Shown here piece by piece: positions 32,200-44,257 of a stretch of 64,000 nt of DNA. A model generated the notes under the pieces. That model worked only from the letters and a program-made list of their open reading frames with translations, was not told the DNA's origin and searched no databases. A program made the position numbers and the translations under genes. The stretch is from NCBI GenBank assembly GCA_964019335.1, contig OZ025662.1, positions 434,001 through 498,000 of the forward strand. Reading direction: 5' to 3'. Within the stretch, counting starts at the first letter, position 1. Each line of letters starts with the position of its first letter. This DNA is from Diplonema japonicum. Taxonomy: Eukaryota; Euglenozoa; Diplonemea; Diplonemida; Diplonemidae.

Positions 32200-35100
32200 A
32201 TGGGGTGCGAGGGCAGTAAGGTCGCAGTTGAGAACTCGAAGTTGAAGAAGGACAACGAGACTCTGAACAAGCAGATAAACAAGCTGAACAGAGCCATCAA
32301 CAACTATGAAAAAGGAAGTGTGGGCGACAATTCACTGGCAGGGTCCGTGAACGGCGGGGGGAAGCCAAGCAAAAGAGCAGTGAAGAGAGAACCAGTCTCC
32401 TGGCGAGATGCCAGGTTCAGTGATGGCATCTACATGACAAAGAAGGATTTTGGACAATTTGAAGATTTGATAGACCCACAGCTGGCTAAGGACATTGGCG
32501 AAGTACTGTCGCGAGCCTTCTCAGTTGATAATGCTCACAGCGGGTACACTTACACTAACGATGTGTTTGAACCTCCAGGAACATTGGCAGCAGGGAGGTT
32601 TTTAGATGCCAGCGTTGTGGCCCGTAGGGCGCGTAACATCAGCACCACTCACCCCGCAATTGCTGCCTTTACTCTCGAAACTCCCCTGAGTCTGGTAGCC
32701 GCTCAAGCCATGAGAACTTACAGCACATCTGAGCCCAACGATCCTGCCGCTGATAGGGTTGAGTACCTTAAGCTTTACAAGCCCTACGAGGCCCTTCTCC
32801 ACAAAGAGCTTTTATCCCTGCCACGTTATGAGAAGGTCACTTTCAAGGCCTGCAACTCCCAAGAGTCCGGTATCTACACCCCTGGCCATGTCGTTACGTG
32901 GACACAGCCTACATCCACTTCCATGCTCCCCTCGGTGGCGCTGCGGTCCCTCAGCAGGTCTAATGGACCTCAAGGCACGCTTTTGATCATTCAAAGTTTC
33001 AACGGGAGGCTGATCGAGGCGCATTCTGCAGCCCCCGAAGAGAAGGAGGTCACTTTCCTCACGAACACGCAGTTCCGCACCTCGTCTAGGATCTCGTCGG
33101 CGGTCGCTACGCTGCTCGCATCTGAGATGAACGTCAACTTTGATAAAATCGATGTCCTTGCGCTGTGCGAGATCAGGCTGGTGGTGTGGCGCGATGTCAT
33201 CACTGCCATGGACGAGGTGGAGACGGCCTCGTGCCCGAGGCTCAAGCACATTCTCGACCTTGCGTCGAAAACAGCAGAGGAAGAGGGGAAGTACACACTT
33301 GACGTCGTGACTCAAGAGTACATCCTCGGTGCACCCATGACAGAGCTCCCTCCCAGAGGGCAGGCAGGTTTCACCGTCGTGCATCTAGTCGCCGAGTCAG
33401 AGGAACTGGTCGGCCTGCTGAGGATCGTGACGCACAGGCTGAAGCCTGCTGATATTGACGAGTTGAACGCAGACGGCAGGTCGCCTCTCAATCTGGCCCT
33501 GGCGCATAACAACGTCCCGGGCACTGTGCATCTCCTGCAGAAGGGCGCGACAGTCGCGTCGCTTGGATCCCTCACAGACGCAGCCCTTGCGACAGCAGCG
33601 GCCCATATTTGGAGCACTGATAACAAGCTGATCCACAGGCTTTTGAACGAGATTCCCGCTTCGAACCTGGAGCAGGTAGCGTGCAGCAAGCTTGTGCTGC
33701 GAGCAGCAGCAGGATTAGGAAAGAAGTCTGAGGCACAGCCATTGCTGCAGGCGCTGTGCAAGAAAGCAAAGAACCAGCAATTGAAGTACCTAGAGACGAA
33801 AGGGATGCTCACAGCAGCGTGTTCCTCACCTCACATCGAGAAGGACTTCTTGGAATGGCTGGTGATAGAAGCACAGGCGACGGATACCGACGGGAACGCA
33901 GTGTGTGCTGCCATACGGCACAACAACTTTCACATCATCAAAGAGCTGAAGAGGCTGGGAGTGAAGCTGAACCAGGAGGATGCAGACCGCAGGACAGCGA
34001 TGCACGTCGCATCGTCGATAGGAAGCCTCGAAGGCCTGCAGGCGCTGAAGGACTCAGGCGTGGGTCTTGGGGTTGTTGACTCTCACGGGTGGTCTCTGGC
34101 TCATGAGGCAGGGTATCACAACTACCCGAAAATCTTAGAATGCCTCATCAGCTGGGGAGAGGCACTAGACAAGCCCGATGTCGACGGGTGCACACCTCTG
34201 TGGTGGGCGGCAGACGCTGGGAACACAGAAGTGGTGAGCTTGCTGAAGAAGCACGGCGCGGAGGCCAGAGTGATGGACTCGACAGGGACAACAGCGGTCA
34301 TGATCGCAGCGTACAATGGACATGAGAAGATGGTGAAGCTGCTGCACAGCCTTGGCGCGGACGTGACACTACAGAACAACGATGGAAGGTCTGCGGCGTG
34401 GCTGGCCGCAGGGGTGGGGGCCGTGCAGGTTCTGCAGATCCTGACTGGACTGGGCGCCAAAATGGACGAACCCGACAACAAAAAAATGTGCCCTGTTCAC
34501 ATCGCCGCGCAAGAAGGGTGGGTCACAGTGCTGATGTTCCTGCACAGCAAGAACGTAAACATGAACGCCGTGGACAACAAAGGCCTCACCCCGCTGCACT
34601 ACGCCGCGATGAAGTCGAGGTTCGACTGCATCAAGTACCTGGTCACAACGTGCATGGTGGACATCTCTGCCAGGGGTGAAGACATCAACCTTGGGAACAA
34701 CTGCATGCCTCTCCACATCGCAGCGTCCAAACACTCCTTTGAGAACAACCTCGACACCTTGTCCCTCCTCATGAGCGATCAGGTCCTCAATGCTGACTGT
34801 CGCTGCGGTGCTCCTCTTGACATTGCACACATGCACAATAGGGTATGTACAACAGCATTTCAAAAAGTAACCTTTTCACACAGTACATCACTGCCAACAA
34901 ATTGCGAGGTGCAGGTGCAGAGTCTACCAACAAAAACCCTCTTTACGAGGATGTATGTTGCAAAATGAGAAAAAAAACAAAAAAACAAAACAAAACAAAA
35001 TATCCCCCCCCTACAGGATTACGCGTCTCTTGAAAACCGGAACGACATCGTCGTCAATGAGGTGGTATTCCGCCACCCAGCCACCCTGCCCGAGAAGAAT

Positions 35101-35300
35101 ATCCCGAAGGCTGTTATTAAGATCACGGTATGAGGGGGGAGCAAAAAATAAAAATAAATAAATATACAGGTCGTCGGTGACAAGTTCACATACACCCTCA
35201 ACAGCGAATCCAGACCTGCCTTCAAGACTATTCAGCTCATAAAGGGGAACAAAGGTCTGGCTTTGAAGTTCCCCGAAGGAACGAGCAGCAAAGCCGGAAG

Positions 35301-35333
<33 letters not shown>

Positions 35334-36957
35334 CCCTCAAAAAAAAAAAATTTTTTTTTTAATTCAAAGGCAAGTGTACCTCCCAACTACTGGTGTCCGG
35401 GAAGTAATCGTGGGGCTCATCAGCATGGCTGAAGCTGCCGGGATCACTCAGAACCTCAAGGCAGAATTTAAAGACATGTGCAAACAGGTAAAAATGATGG
35501 GTGGAAAAAAAAAAAAAAAAAAAAAATGCCCCTCTCCAAACCAAAAAAAGTTAGGGTCTCGTCGCACCACCGAAGGTAGCACAGTCTAAGGAGCAGGCAA
35601 AGGAACAAAGCAAGGGGGACGAGGCAAAAGATAAACCCCCTTGCTTTAAGAGTGTGGTGGCACCAAGCGATACCCTCCCGTACGCCTTCAGCAAGCTTAA
35701 AGTTGTGGCTGAGTACGAAGGGGGCGAGGAAGGTCAGAGCATATACAGGTGGCTGAAGAGTAACGACGGTGAGTCCTGGACCCCAATCAACAAGAAGTCA
35801 CCTTACCCCGACGAGACAGGCCGGCATTATGCGTACTACGCAAGTGCCGATGACATAGGGTGTTCCTTAAAGGTGGAGGCCACTCCGGTGAGAAAGGACG
35901 GAGCACGGGGGAAGACAATCACGTCGAAGCCCATTGTGGTGCACTGGCCGCCGCATCTTGGCACGTCTGTTGTGGACAAGCTTGTTGAATCCATTGCAAC
36001 CACACGGGTCACATGTGTGATAGAGTATGTTACCGGGAAAGGGAAAAAAAAAAAAAAAAAAAAAGTGACACTGTCCATCGAGATGTGTTCCTGCAGCTTG
36101 TTGAAAAACATATAAAGATTAAGCAGCGGGATTTTAACATGACAGACTCGTTGTTGACTGGTATTTAAAAAAAAAAAAAAAAAAAAAAAAAATTCTTTTT
36201 ACAGGTATCGTGGACGATCGCCATGGAATCCGGTGTGTCTTGGACAGCAGCGACAGCTGCTCGTTTAAGATAGAAGGGCTGGGGAAACGGTATGTAAAAA
36301 AATAAAATAAAAAAGTTTTTTTTTTTTTCCCCTTCCTCCGTTAAAAAATAAAATAGTGTTCAAATCCAACTCGATGAACGGGTGGAACGTGATTTCATAG
36401 TGTGTCTGATCAGAACATGGGCCGCGTGCTCGGACCAGGATCTGTGTAAGAAGGTGCTTGGGGGTCATTTCAACACCATGTGGGCCACGGGAGTCAGGAA
36501 GGTGGAAGAGCTGATGCGCACAGATAGGATATGGAATGCATTTGAGGAGCCCTGCGGAGGTAACCTCCTTCACCTGCAAGAGAAGCTTCCCTGTACATCA
36601 ATGGAAGAATCTAGGCAGACGCTGCTCACCCTACGCAAGGGGTTCTCATGCGGTGACATGAGGAGGCCACCTACGAGCTCCGGCATGCACCGTAGCCAGT
36701 CAGCATCCCCTGAGCCATCCATACATCCTGACACAAGACCCAGCATCGGGGGTGCATCAAGGTACACCATTTCACCGTCATATTCACCGTGAGTACGGAG
36801 AGGAGGGGGAGAGAAAGAGAGAGAGAGAGGGGGAGGATAACAATAAGAACCATGCCCTTTGCATAGGGAAAGGTAGTTTTTTTTTTCTTTTTTTTTTTTT
36901 TTTTTTCTTTATCCGGTGAAGGAGGGGGTCGTTTGCTTGACATTTTTGCCTCCTTTT

Positions 36958-36996
<39 letters not shown>

Positions 36997-37174
36997 CGGA
37001 GGACCGACCACACACGGGTATGACAGGAGGCCAGTACTCCCGGAACGAACCATGAGTAGCATCGAAGGCTTGCGGGACAGGTACCTGTCGCAGACACCGA
37101 CAAGGCTGCCCCGCAGTTTGACCACCGCAGTAGGAACCCGCCAGAGCCCCCAGAACGTGGACAACGGGGACTAA
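32200..37174 (+). CDS. Acylated ART-like / ankyrin / AIR9-like multidomain protein
   Basis: Ten exons by my reading: 32200-34842, 34884-34952, 35017-35127, 35170-35300, 35370-35487, 35555-36024, 36066-36160, 36205-36289, 36356-36788 and 37027-37174, about 1430 residues. All junctions keep phase except exon 8/9, which is one base out (possible assembly indel). The start MGCEGSK fits N-myristoylation plus palmitoylation. Residues about 190-300 resemble a mono-ADP-ribosyltransferase fold: LLSLPRYEKVTFKA, the S-T-S site near 239-241 and the E-x-E motif in PEEKEVTFL (about 279-283). The usual Arg of R-S-E seems replaced by Lys, so activity is uncertain. Ankyrin repeats fill about 425-880. The C-terminal part resembles plant/protist AIR9: an A9-like unit (SIYRWLKSNDGESWTPI, ASADDIGCSLKVEATPV) and an ending with HRDVFLQLVEKHIKIKQRDF and IQLDERVERDFIVCLIRTW. 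AIR9 binds microtubules. A membrane-cytoskeleton link is inference. Confidence 0.7.
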
Positions 37175-38816
37175 GCGCAGCTCGGCCGGTGAGCGCAAAA
37201 ACGCATACCTTAAAAGAATAGTTTTTTTTTTTCTTCTTCTTTTAACGTCATATCTCTAAAATCCGTCTGATGCCTCCGTTCGGGTGGACACACCAACTTG
37301 ATGCGCAGCATATCGTTTTCGCGATTCTGTTCAATGATTGATTCCCGTGGGTGTCAAAAGTGACCACATTTTGTTCGTTGTTCTTTTTTTTTTTTTGTTT
37401 TTTTTTTTTTTTTTGTTCAGAAGTTTTCTTAAAGTTCCCCTGAGAGGAAGTCCAGGATATTGACCAGACGGGCTTTAGCGATATGAGGCGTTAAATATGC
37501 CCCCCCCATTTTTTTTCCCCCTCTCTCCCCCTCTCGTTCTTTTTTTTCTTTTTACTATAAGAAGGGGAAAAGAAAAAAGAAAGATGGAAAAAAGAAAAGC
37601 CACTTATAGGGGAAAAGGGGGGGGGGGGGGGGATACGTTGCTTCCTTTCTGGTGATAGAGATTTGTGTGATGAAAAGTTGTGGGGTTTTAAAGTATAGAG
37701 ATGTTGGAGAGGGAAAAAAAAAAAAAAAAAAAAAAAAAGGAAGGGGGAACATTAAAAAAAAAAGAAGCACCTTCTCCTTCTCAGTAAAAAAAAGAAACTC
37801 ACAAAGCCGTGGGTTTCGGTAGTTACTTGGTTTTTTTTCTTATTCTTCTTTTTTTTTTCTTTTCTCCTCCCTCCCCCCCACCTCTTCTTATTTTCCCTGC
37901 GACACCCCATTCTACGGTACCTTAATGAAGGTTTTTTCTTTTTCTCTTCTTTGCAGGAACCTCCATTTTTTTCTTTTTGTACTTTCTCTCCATCCCACTC
38001 TTGTTCCTTTTTTTTTTTGCCAAGTACAATGATGTAGAAGTAAAGAAAGATAAGAGACCCCCCCCCCCCCCCCCCCCCCTTCTCTTCCCCACTCCCCCCC
38101 CACTCCTTCCCCCACCCCTTTTTTTCTTTTATTCTTTTAAAACAAAGAATTCAGTATTACCCAATTTTGTTTTTTTTTTCTTTCTCTTTTTGCATGTAAT
38201 GTTTTTTTTTTTTTTTCTTTTTCCCCCTCCCCTCCTCCTTTTATTTCTAGAGATGGGTATGCAAAAAAAAAAAAAAAAAGAGAGAGAAAATAATAAAGTA
38301 AAAAAAAAAATGTGAGAGCGTCGGAGACTAGAAGAAAACTACGGAAAAGAACGAAAAAAAAAAAAAAAAAAAAGAATGAATAAAAACATGATAGAGGGAA
38401 AAAAAAGTCCTTCTTGTTTACCTCTTTGATTCTTCCGAAAAAAAATTATTTTTTGAAAAAAAATAAAAGTAAAATAAAAAAGAAAGAACGAGAAGCCAGA
38501 AGTTTTCTTTTTTTTTTTAAGAAACGGTATTTTTTATTTATGAGGGAAAAAGACCCCCCAAATGCATCGATTCCATTTTTTTTCTTTTCCCTTTAAATTT
38601 GTTCCCCCCCCCCTTTTTTTTCCATGCCCAACACAAAACCCTTACCCCCCTCCACCCCCCTCTATTTATATTTTCTTATTTTTTTTTCTTGTGTTCATGA
38701 TCCTTTCTTTTTTTTCTTGTAGCTTTTTTTTTGTGTCTCATTGGAAAAAAAAAAAGATCTTTTTTTTTTTTTTATCGGGAAAGAAAATTTTAAAAAGAAA
38801 AAAAAAAAAAAAAAAA
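37175..38816 (+). other. Intergenic low-complexity region
   Basis: Mostly T, A, C and G runs, including a G run near 37617-37632 and a C run near 38057-38080. One unique island at 37240-37380 has no clear coding potential. Open frames upstream of 38817 in the kinase frame are T-tract artefacts. Confidence 0.6.
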
Positions 38817-39616
38817 ATGACATCTGAGAAACAAGTATTTGTGGGTCCGTACATACTAGGTAGGACCCTGGGAAGAGGGTGTTCTGGAAAGGTTAAAATC
38901 GGTTTTCACAAACAAACAGGGGTCAAGGCAGCAGTGAAAATAGTGAAGAAGGCTGTAATGCAAGAGAGTGCAGATACTCGGCAGAGAGTGGAGCGAGAAA
39001 TCAAGGTGTTACGGCTGCTGTCACACCCAAATATAATGAAAGCACATGATGTGCTGCAGACCAGCACACACCTGTTCTTGATTTTGGAATATCTAGACGG
39101 GGGTGAGCTTTACGAGTACATCAGCCAAAATCAAAATCTACCAACTTCAGAAGTATTCAAATTTTTCTACCAACTGGTCACAGGAGTAGCTTATATGCAC
39201 GCGCAGTCCTTATGTCACAGAGATCTAAAACTCGAGAACCTTTTTATTGACACCCTGGGTAACCTCAAGATTGCAGATTTTGGCATGGCTTCTGCTATAC
39301 CCCGAGAAGGGTACCTTGAGACGTCCTGCGGGTCCCCTCACTACGCTTGTCCTGAAATTGTGAGGAGCGAAAAATACCATGGAACGGCAGCTGATGTCTG
39401 GTCCTGCGGTGTTATTTTGTATGCGTTGGCGACGAGCTCACTGCCCTTTGATTCGCCGAACGGTCAGATTGATATTCTGTTTGAAAAGATCAGGGCGGGG
39501 AAGTTTTATATGCCTCCTGAGCTACCCGCGTCTTTGCGGGACCTGATATCTAAGATGCTGAAGGTTAACGGCAGCGAACGAATCACGCTTGATGAGTTGC
39601 AATGTATGGGGTCGGG

Positions 39617-39649
<33 letters not shown>

Positions 39650-39696
39650 ACGTAGCCCACCCATTCTGGCTTGAAAACCTTGTTCACGTTAGTTGA
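38817..39696 (+). CDS. BRSK/SNF1-family Ser/Thr protein kinase, catalytic domain only
   Basis: Exons 38817-39603 and 39656-39696 encode 275 residues. All kinase landmarks are present: the glycine loop LGRGCSGKVKIG, the ATP lysine in AAVKIV, HRDLKLEN, DFG in ADFGMAS, the activation loop LETSCGSPHYACPE and ADVWSCGVILYAL. LETSCGSPHYACPE with the threonine T-loop site is typical of BRSK/SAD and yeast Hsl1/Gin4-type CAMKL kinases. Splicing adds SHPFWLENL, the expected end of subdomain XI. No UBA or KA1 region follows, so this is a minimal kinase, unlike most relatives. It is probably activated by an LKB1-like kinase on the T-loop Thr (family knowledge). Confidence 0.9.
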
Positions 39697-39877
39697 AAGA
39701 AGAAGAAAAAACTCCCCCCCCCATGTATTTTTTTTTATACTGTTCCCCCCCCCCTCCATGTTGTGGATATATTCTTTCCCCTGTCCCCCAATGTTCTTTT
39801 TTATTTTTTTTAATCTCGTCGACCTCCCCTAAAAAAAAAAAGAGGGTGGTGAGAGGGCGGTGGGGGAGAAGGAGGAG

Positions 39878-40999
39878 ATGCACACAAAAATGCATGCAAA
39901 AGACTACGAGAGGCGGCAGACCAACGAGGAAGGTTTGATACGCGCGGCGTCGGGCGGCTGCGTGGACAGCATAGACAAGCTTATCGAGGAGGGCGTCAAC
40001 GTGAACTGCAAAATCGACGACGCCACACCCTTGATGTTCGCTGCCATCGAGGGACGCGTCGCCGCAGTGAGAGCCCTTGTCAAAAACAACTGCAACGTGA
40101 ACTCAACAGACGCCATGGGTACCACCGCCCTCATGATCGCAGCTATGCACGATCAAGAGGAGACCGTAGCACTCCTCTCAGAACACCCCACAACCGACAT
40201 CCACATGCGGGACAAGACAGGCGCCACAGCATTTATGTACATCTCGCAATTCTCCAGCATTTCATGCGCCAGAAGGTATTTAAGACTCGATGGTGTGGAT
40301 GTAAATGAAATCGACGACAAAAACCACTCTGTTCTTATGCTTGCAGCGTCGAAATGCAAGGATCCCTCTGTTGTAGAGCTTCTTCTATCCCACGGGGCCG
40401 ACATGTCCATTCGAGACGCGAAGGGCCGGACCGCATTAATGTACGCGATACGATCAAAAAAACAACTCCCCGTTGCCAAACGGCTGATCGAGTACGGGTC
40501 GTGCATCTGCGACGTGGACGACAACGGTATGACAGCTCTGATGCACGCTGTTCGTGGGTGTAATTTTGAAGCAGTTGAATACTTACTTCTTAGGGAGGAC
40601 TGTGTAGTGAACCATCAGGACGGGTATGGTATGACAGCTCTGATGTACGCGAGGTCGGAGTCAATTGTTGACTGCCTTGTGTTGAAAGGGTTCGCAGATG
40701 TAGAGGCGCGTGACAACCATGGGCGGACTCCTTTGATGTATGCTACCCTGGCAGAGAATGAAGTGTTGATTTCGAGGTTTTTGGAGCTTGGTGCGAACCC
40801 CAATGCTACTGACAGGACGGGTGCCACCGCTCTCATTCTTGCTGCACGCGACAATCTGCTGTCCACGATGACACACATTCTCCAGGCTTCTCCCACAGCC
40901 AATGTTTCGTCTCGAGACCACACGGGGTACACAGCACTTGATTTTTGCATCGAATCTCGTTACACCGCTGCTGCCAAGCTACTGCAGCAGTATCTCTGA
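39878..40999 (+). CDS. Ankyrin-repeat protein
   Basis: Single exon, 373 residues from ATG 39878 (upstream in-frame codons lack an ATG). It consists almost wholly of about ten ankyrin repeats, with repeated cores such as ATPLMFAAIEGRVAAVRAL, GTTALMIAAMHDQEETVALL, GRTALMYAIRSKK and GMTALMHAVRG. An unusual share of repeats carries T-A-L-M at the first helix. No other domain. Such proteins act as binding scaffolds; the partner is unknown. It lies 181 bases after the kinase on the same strand. Confidence 0.85.
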   Translation: MHTKMHAKDYERRQTNEEGLIRAASGGCVDSIDKLIEEGVNVNCKIDDATPLMFAAIEGRVAAVRALVKNNCNVNSTDAMGTTALMIAAMHDQEETVALLSEHPTTDIHMRDKTGATAFMYISQFSSISCARRYLRLDGVDVNEIDDKNHSVLMLAASKCKDPSVVELLLSHGADMSIRDAKGRTALMYAIRSKKQLPVAKRLIEYGSCICDVDDNGMTALMHAVRGCNFEAVEYLLLREDCVVNHQDGYGMTALMYARSESIVDCLVLKGFADVEARDNHGRTPLMYATLAENEVLISRFLELGANPNATDRTGATALILAARDNLLSTMTHILQASPTANVSSRDHTGYTALDFCIESRYTAAAKLLQQYL

Positions 41000-41711
41000 A
41001 TGAATTGACAACTATGTGACATATCTTTTTTATAAACCCTTTGTGCGATTATTTCCTGCTTTTTTAACCTTTATGCGCCCGAACGTGTTGGAGGAAAGTT
41101 TGTAGCCCTCCAGCGTCATCTAGTTTGACAGGGACGAGCAAGAAGAAGTCGAGGAGGAGTGAAGAGGAAGAGGCTCTCATGGCAAGATGGTTATGGATCT
41201 GGGTCAGAGCATACAATTTTTGCAGGAGACTCGCAATATTTCTTGGACTTTTAGGAGAAGTACTGCCTGATCGAGCAAAGCAAGTACCCCCCCCCCCCCC
41301 CCCCCCCCCGGCGCATAAGGGTTAAAAAATTCTTTTTCCTGAGCAACATGTGGAGAGAAAAAAAAACCCTTGGATTTGAGCTGAGCGGCCTGCTTTTTTT
41401 TACCCCCCCTTGAAAAGAGGGGAAAATAAATTGGTTGGTTTGTTTCAGAAATAATCTAAAGAATAGGGAGGGAAGAACTATTAACTGGTCATAGTTAGTT
41501 AAGCATGTTGTTTGCTTGTTTTTTTTTCATTTTCATTCTCATTTTCATTTTCATTTTCATTTTTTTTTTCTCTCTCTCTTTCCCTCCCCCACTTCCTCCA
41601 GATAACTATTACAAAAAAAAAAAAAAAAATATATATTTTGTTACAAGTCCCTCCTCACAAATTAAAAGGGTGTCTCCTGTCAGTATTTTTTTGACAAGGA
41701 GAGAGGTGGGC

Positions 41712-41742
<31 letters not shown>

Positions 41743-43343
41743 AAAGTTTGAGAGCGGTGGTAACGTCATTCTCAGATTTCTTGCTGGAAAGAAAAAAAAA
41801 AGAAGAAAAAAAAAACTCCCCTCCCCCCTCCCATCGAAACGATTTTTTTTGACTTGTCAAAAAAGAAGACCCCCCCCCCACCTCCCTTCGAGTAAGCCTA
41901 GCTTCACATAAGCCCTTTAAGATCATACATGAGGGAGATAACCTAATCTTTTTTATTTTTTTCGAGTTTTTTTTTCTTCCCCCCCTCCCCCCCCCTGATG
42001 GACGAAGGGTTTTGTGAACTGATAGAATACAAAAAACCATGATGTTTTGTCTTATTCAAAACGGCGAGCTCCCAAAAAAGGTGTGGAAAAAAAAAATGAG
42101 GAAAGGACGAACCTATGTCTCTGAGAGTGAAAATAGCTAAAAAAAAATAAAGATAAAAATAAAAAAGAAATGAAAAAAAAAAAAAGAACTCACAGAGCCC
42201 AGAGATCTTCCTGGAGATCTTTTTTTTTTTTTTTTTTTCCCTTTTCTTTTTTCTCTTTTTTTATTTTTTTGTTTTATTTTCTTTTTTTCACAGAGAGCGA
42301 TAGTATTTCTTTTTGTTCATTTTCTTTTATTTTTTATTTTTTAAAAGTCAGATGACCTGATTTTCGCGTTTTTTTTTGTCGAATGCACTGCACTCACACT
42401 GAGTAGGGGTGTCCCCACAAATGTAAAATTCTTACTGATTTCTTTTTTTTTTTTCTTTTCTATAAAATTGCATTTTTTTTTTTTTTTTTACTACAAGCTG
42501 CTTTTTGAACGAAACTCTTTGCGTCTACATGTTCAAAGCAGACTTGAACGTAACCAAAATAAAAAATATAGAAAAAAAAAAATGGCTCTGCAGAATAAAA
42601 GAGGGGGGGGGGGGGGGGGGGGGGGGAGAAAGAAAACAAAAAAGAGAAAAGAATCTCAACTTTCACCTATGGACACTAAGGTGTTACTTTGTTGAAGGAA
42701 CGAAAAAAAAAAAAAAAAGAAGAAGAAAAAAACCCCACATCCGGTTTTTTTTTTTTGTTTTGTTGTTTCAAAAAGTATTTTCTGCCGGCCACTATATGGT
42801 GGACGATCGAAAAGAAATACTTCCCCCCCCCCGTTTTTTTTGCCATCTCTTTAATTTTCCATAAGCCCTTTCCGGCTGAAGGATACACACCCCTTTATTT
42901 TCTGCTTCATATTTCTTATTCGTGTTTATTTTTTGTATCTGGTTAGAATAATTAAGTAACCATGCCCCCCCCCCCCCCCCCCCCCGTTATGTGTTCCCTG
43001 CTTTCTTAAAGCAATATTTATAACAAATTTGACTATCGGTACCTTTTTTTAAAAAAAATGAAAGAAAAGGCCTATTTTTTTTTTTGGATCCCCCCCCTTT
43101 CTTCCCTCACTTAAACTGACGGCATTAGTCCTCTTTTACTTTGACTTTTTTTTTCCCTTGAAACCAAATGCCCATATTTCACAGCAGTTGAGCTAATTAA
43201 TCACTTAAACAAAGAGGGATTTAAAAAAAAAGAAAAGTGGTATTAAAGGTTTTTAAATATCCCCCCCCCTTCCTTGAGCAAGCAATTCTTCAAGCAAATA
43301 ATCATAACCTTAGAAAAAAAAAAAAAAAAAAAAAAAAGAGAGA
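41000..43343 (+). other. Intergenic region with one MITE
   Basis: Low-complexity DNA after the ankyrin gene, with a TTTTCA microsatellite at about 41526-41560, a G run at 42602-42626 and a C run at 42965-42985. The only structured piece is the TTAA-flanked element at 41068-41321. No gene was supported. Confidence 0.6.
41068..41321. mobile_element. piggyBac-type MITE
   Basis: Ends CCTTTATGCGCC (41068-41079) and GGCGCATAAGGG (41310-41321) are inverted repeats with one mismatch. TTAA directly flanks both sides (41064-41067 and 41322-41325), as piggyBac insertions produce. The 254-bp interior cannot code a transposase and ends in a C run. Its termini differ from those of the piggyBac copy at 46.2 kb, so another family member would be its source. 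Confidence 0.75.
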
Positions 43344-44218
43344 AACTACAAACACGACAAGCGAATTTGGATTTTCCACCAAACTCTGTAACCTGTTTTT
43401 TGCCCTTTGTCCACGGTAACTCGAATATATTTCTTTTGTTCACGGAAACTTGCAATTTCATATCCACCATATACGTTTTCAAAATATTTTGTCCACCATC
43501 CACGGGTAACCACTTTTGAAATCCACCAACCACGGCAACTTGGCGGCATATTTCCACCATCCACGGTAACCTCGAAAATTATTTCCACCACCACAGTATC
43601 CTCGAAAAGTTTTTCCACCTTCCACTGTCCTTTACTTGACTGACTCCAAACCTTTATCACTACTTACCACAGCCTTTGATTTATTTCGCCTTCTTCCTTA
43701 TTCACAACCACGTTGCACGGCGTTCTAACTGACCCCCTGGCCAAGGACACCGTTTTCGCCACAATTGTGGGGACGGCAGTGGCCCTGTTTGGGTTTGACG
43801 AACGCAGAGCCAAGCAGAGCGTCAGAAAAAACAACCGTGCCACCATTTCTTTCCTTGTTGGCAATTGCAACATGCGGATTTGCGCCGCTGTCTCCACCAA
43901 GAATGACGCAAGCCACAGTTTCGAAAGTGGCAAGCACACAACGTAGGTGGGCCTTGGGTTCTGCTCAAAGGGCCACAGTCTCTTTCCCTGAGTGGTGCCC
44001 AGGGGGGGGGTTGAGTGTGCTGCAGGGTTGGATGTGTTGATAACACCCTGCGTCCACATTTGTGCTGTGGCCCGCGATCTCCTTCCCAAGTGTTTGCGGG
44101 TCGCCATTTTGATGGTTTACAGGGAACGGTGGAAAATTGAAATTGGGTTACCGTGTTTGGTGGAAAATGAAATTCGGGTTTGGCTTGAACGGTGGATTTG
44201 GTTGTCGTGTTTGTAGTT
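43344..44218. mobile_element. Inverted-repeat element with subterminal repeats, no intact transposase
   Basis: Terminal repeats AACTACAAACACGACAA (43344-43360) and its exact reverse complement (44202-44218). A second inverted match lies inside (ATTTTCCACCAAAC at about 43371 and reversed near 44155). The left 300 bases carry about eight irregular copies of a roughly 30-base motif around CCACCATCCACGGTAAC; the right end has about three inverted copies. The interior has a 77-codon frame without ATG (43713-43946) that I do not recognise. Target duplication is unclear because the flanks are A-rich. Superfamily unknown. Confidence 0.65.
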
Positions 44219-44224
44219 GTTCTC

Positions 44225-44257
<33 letters not shown>

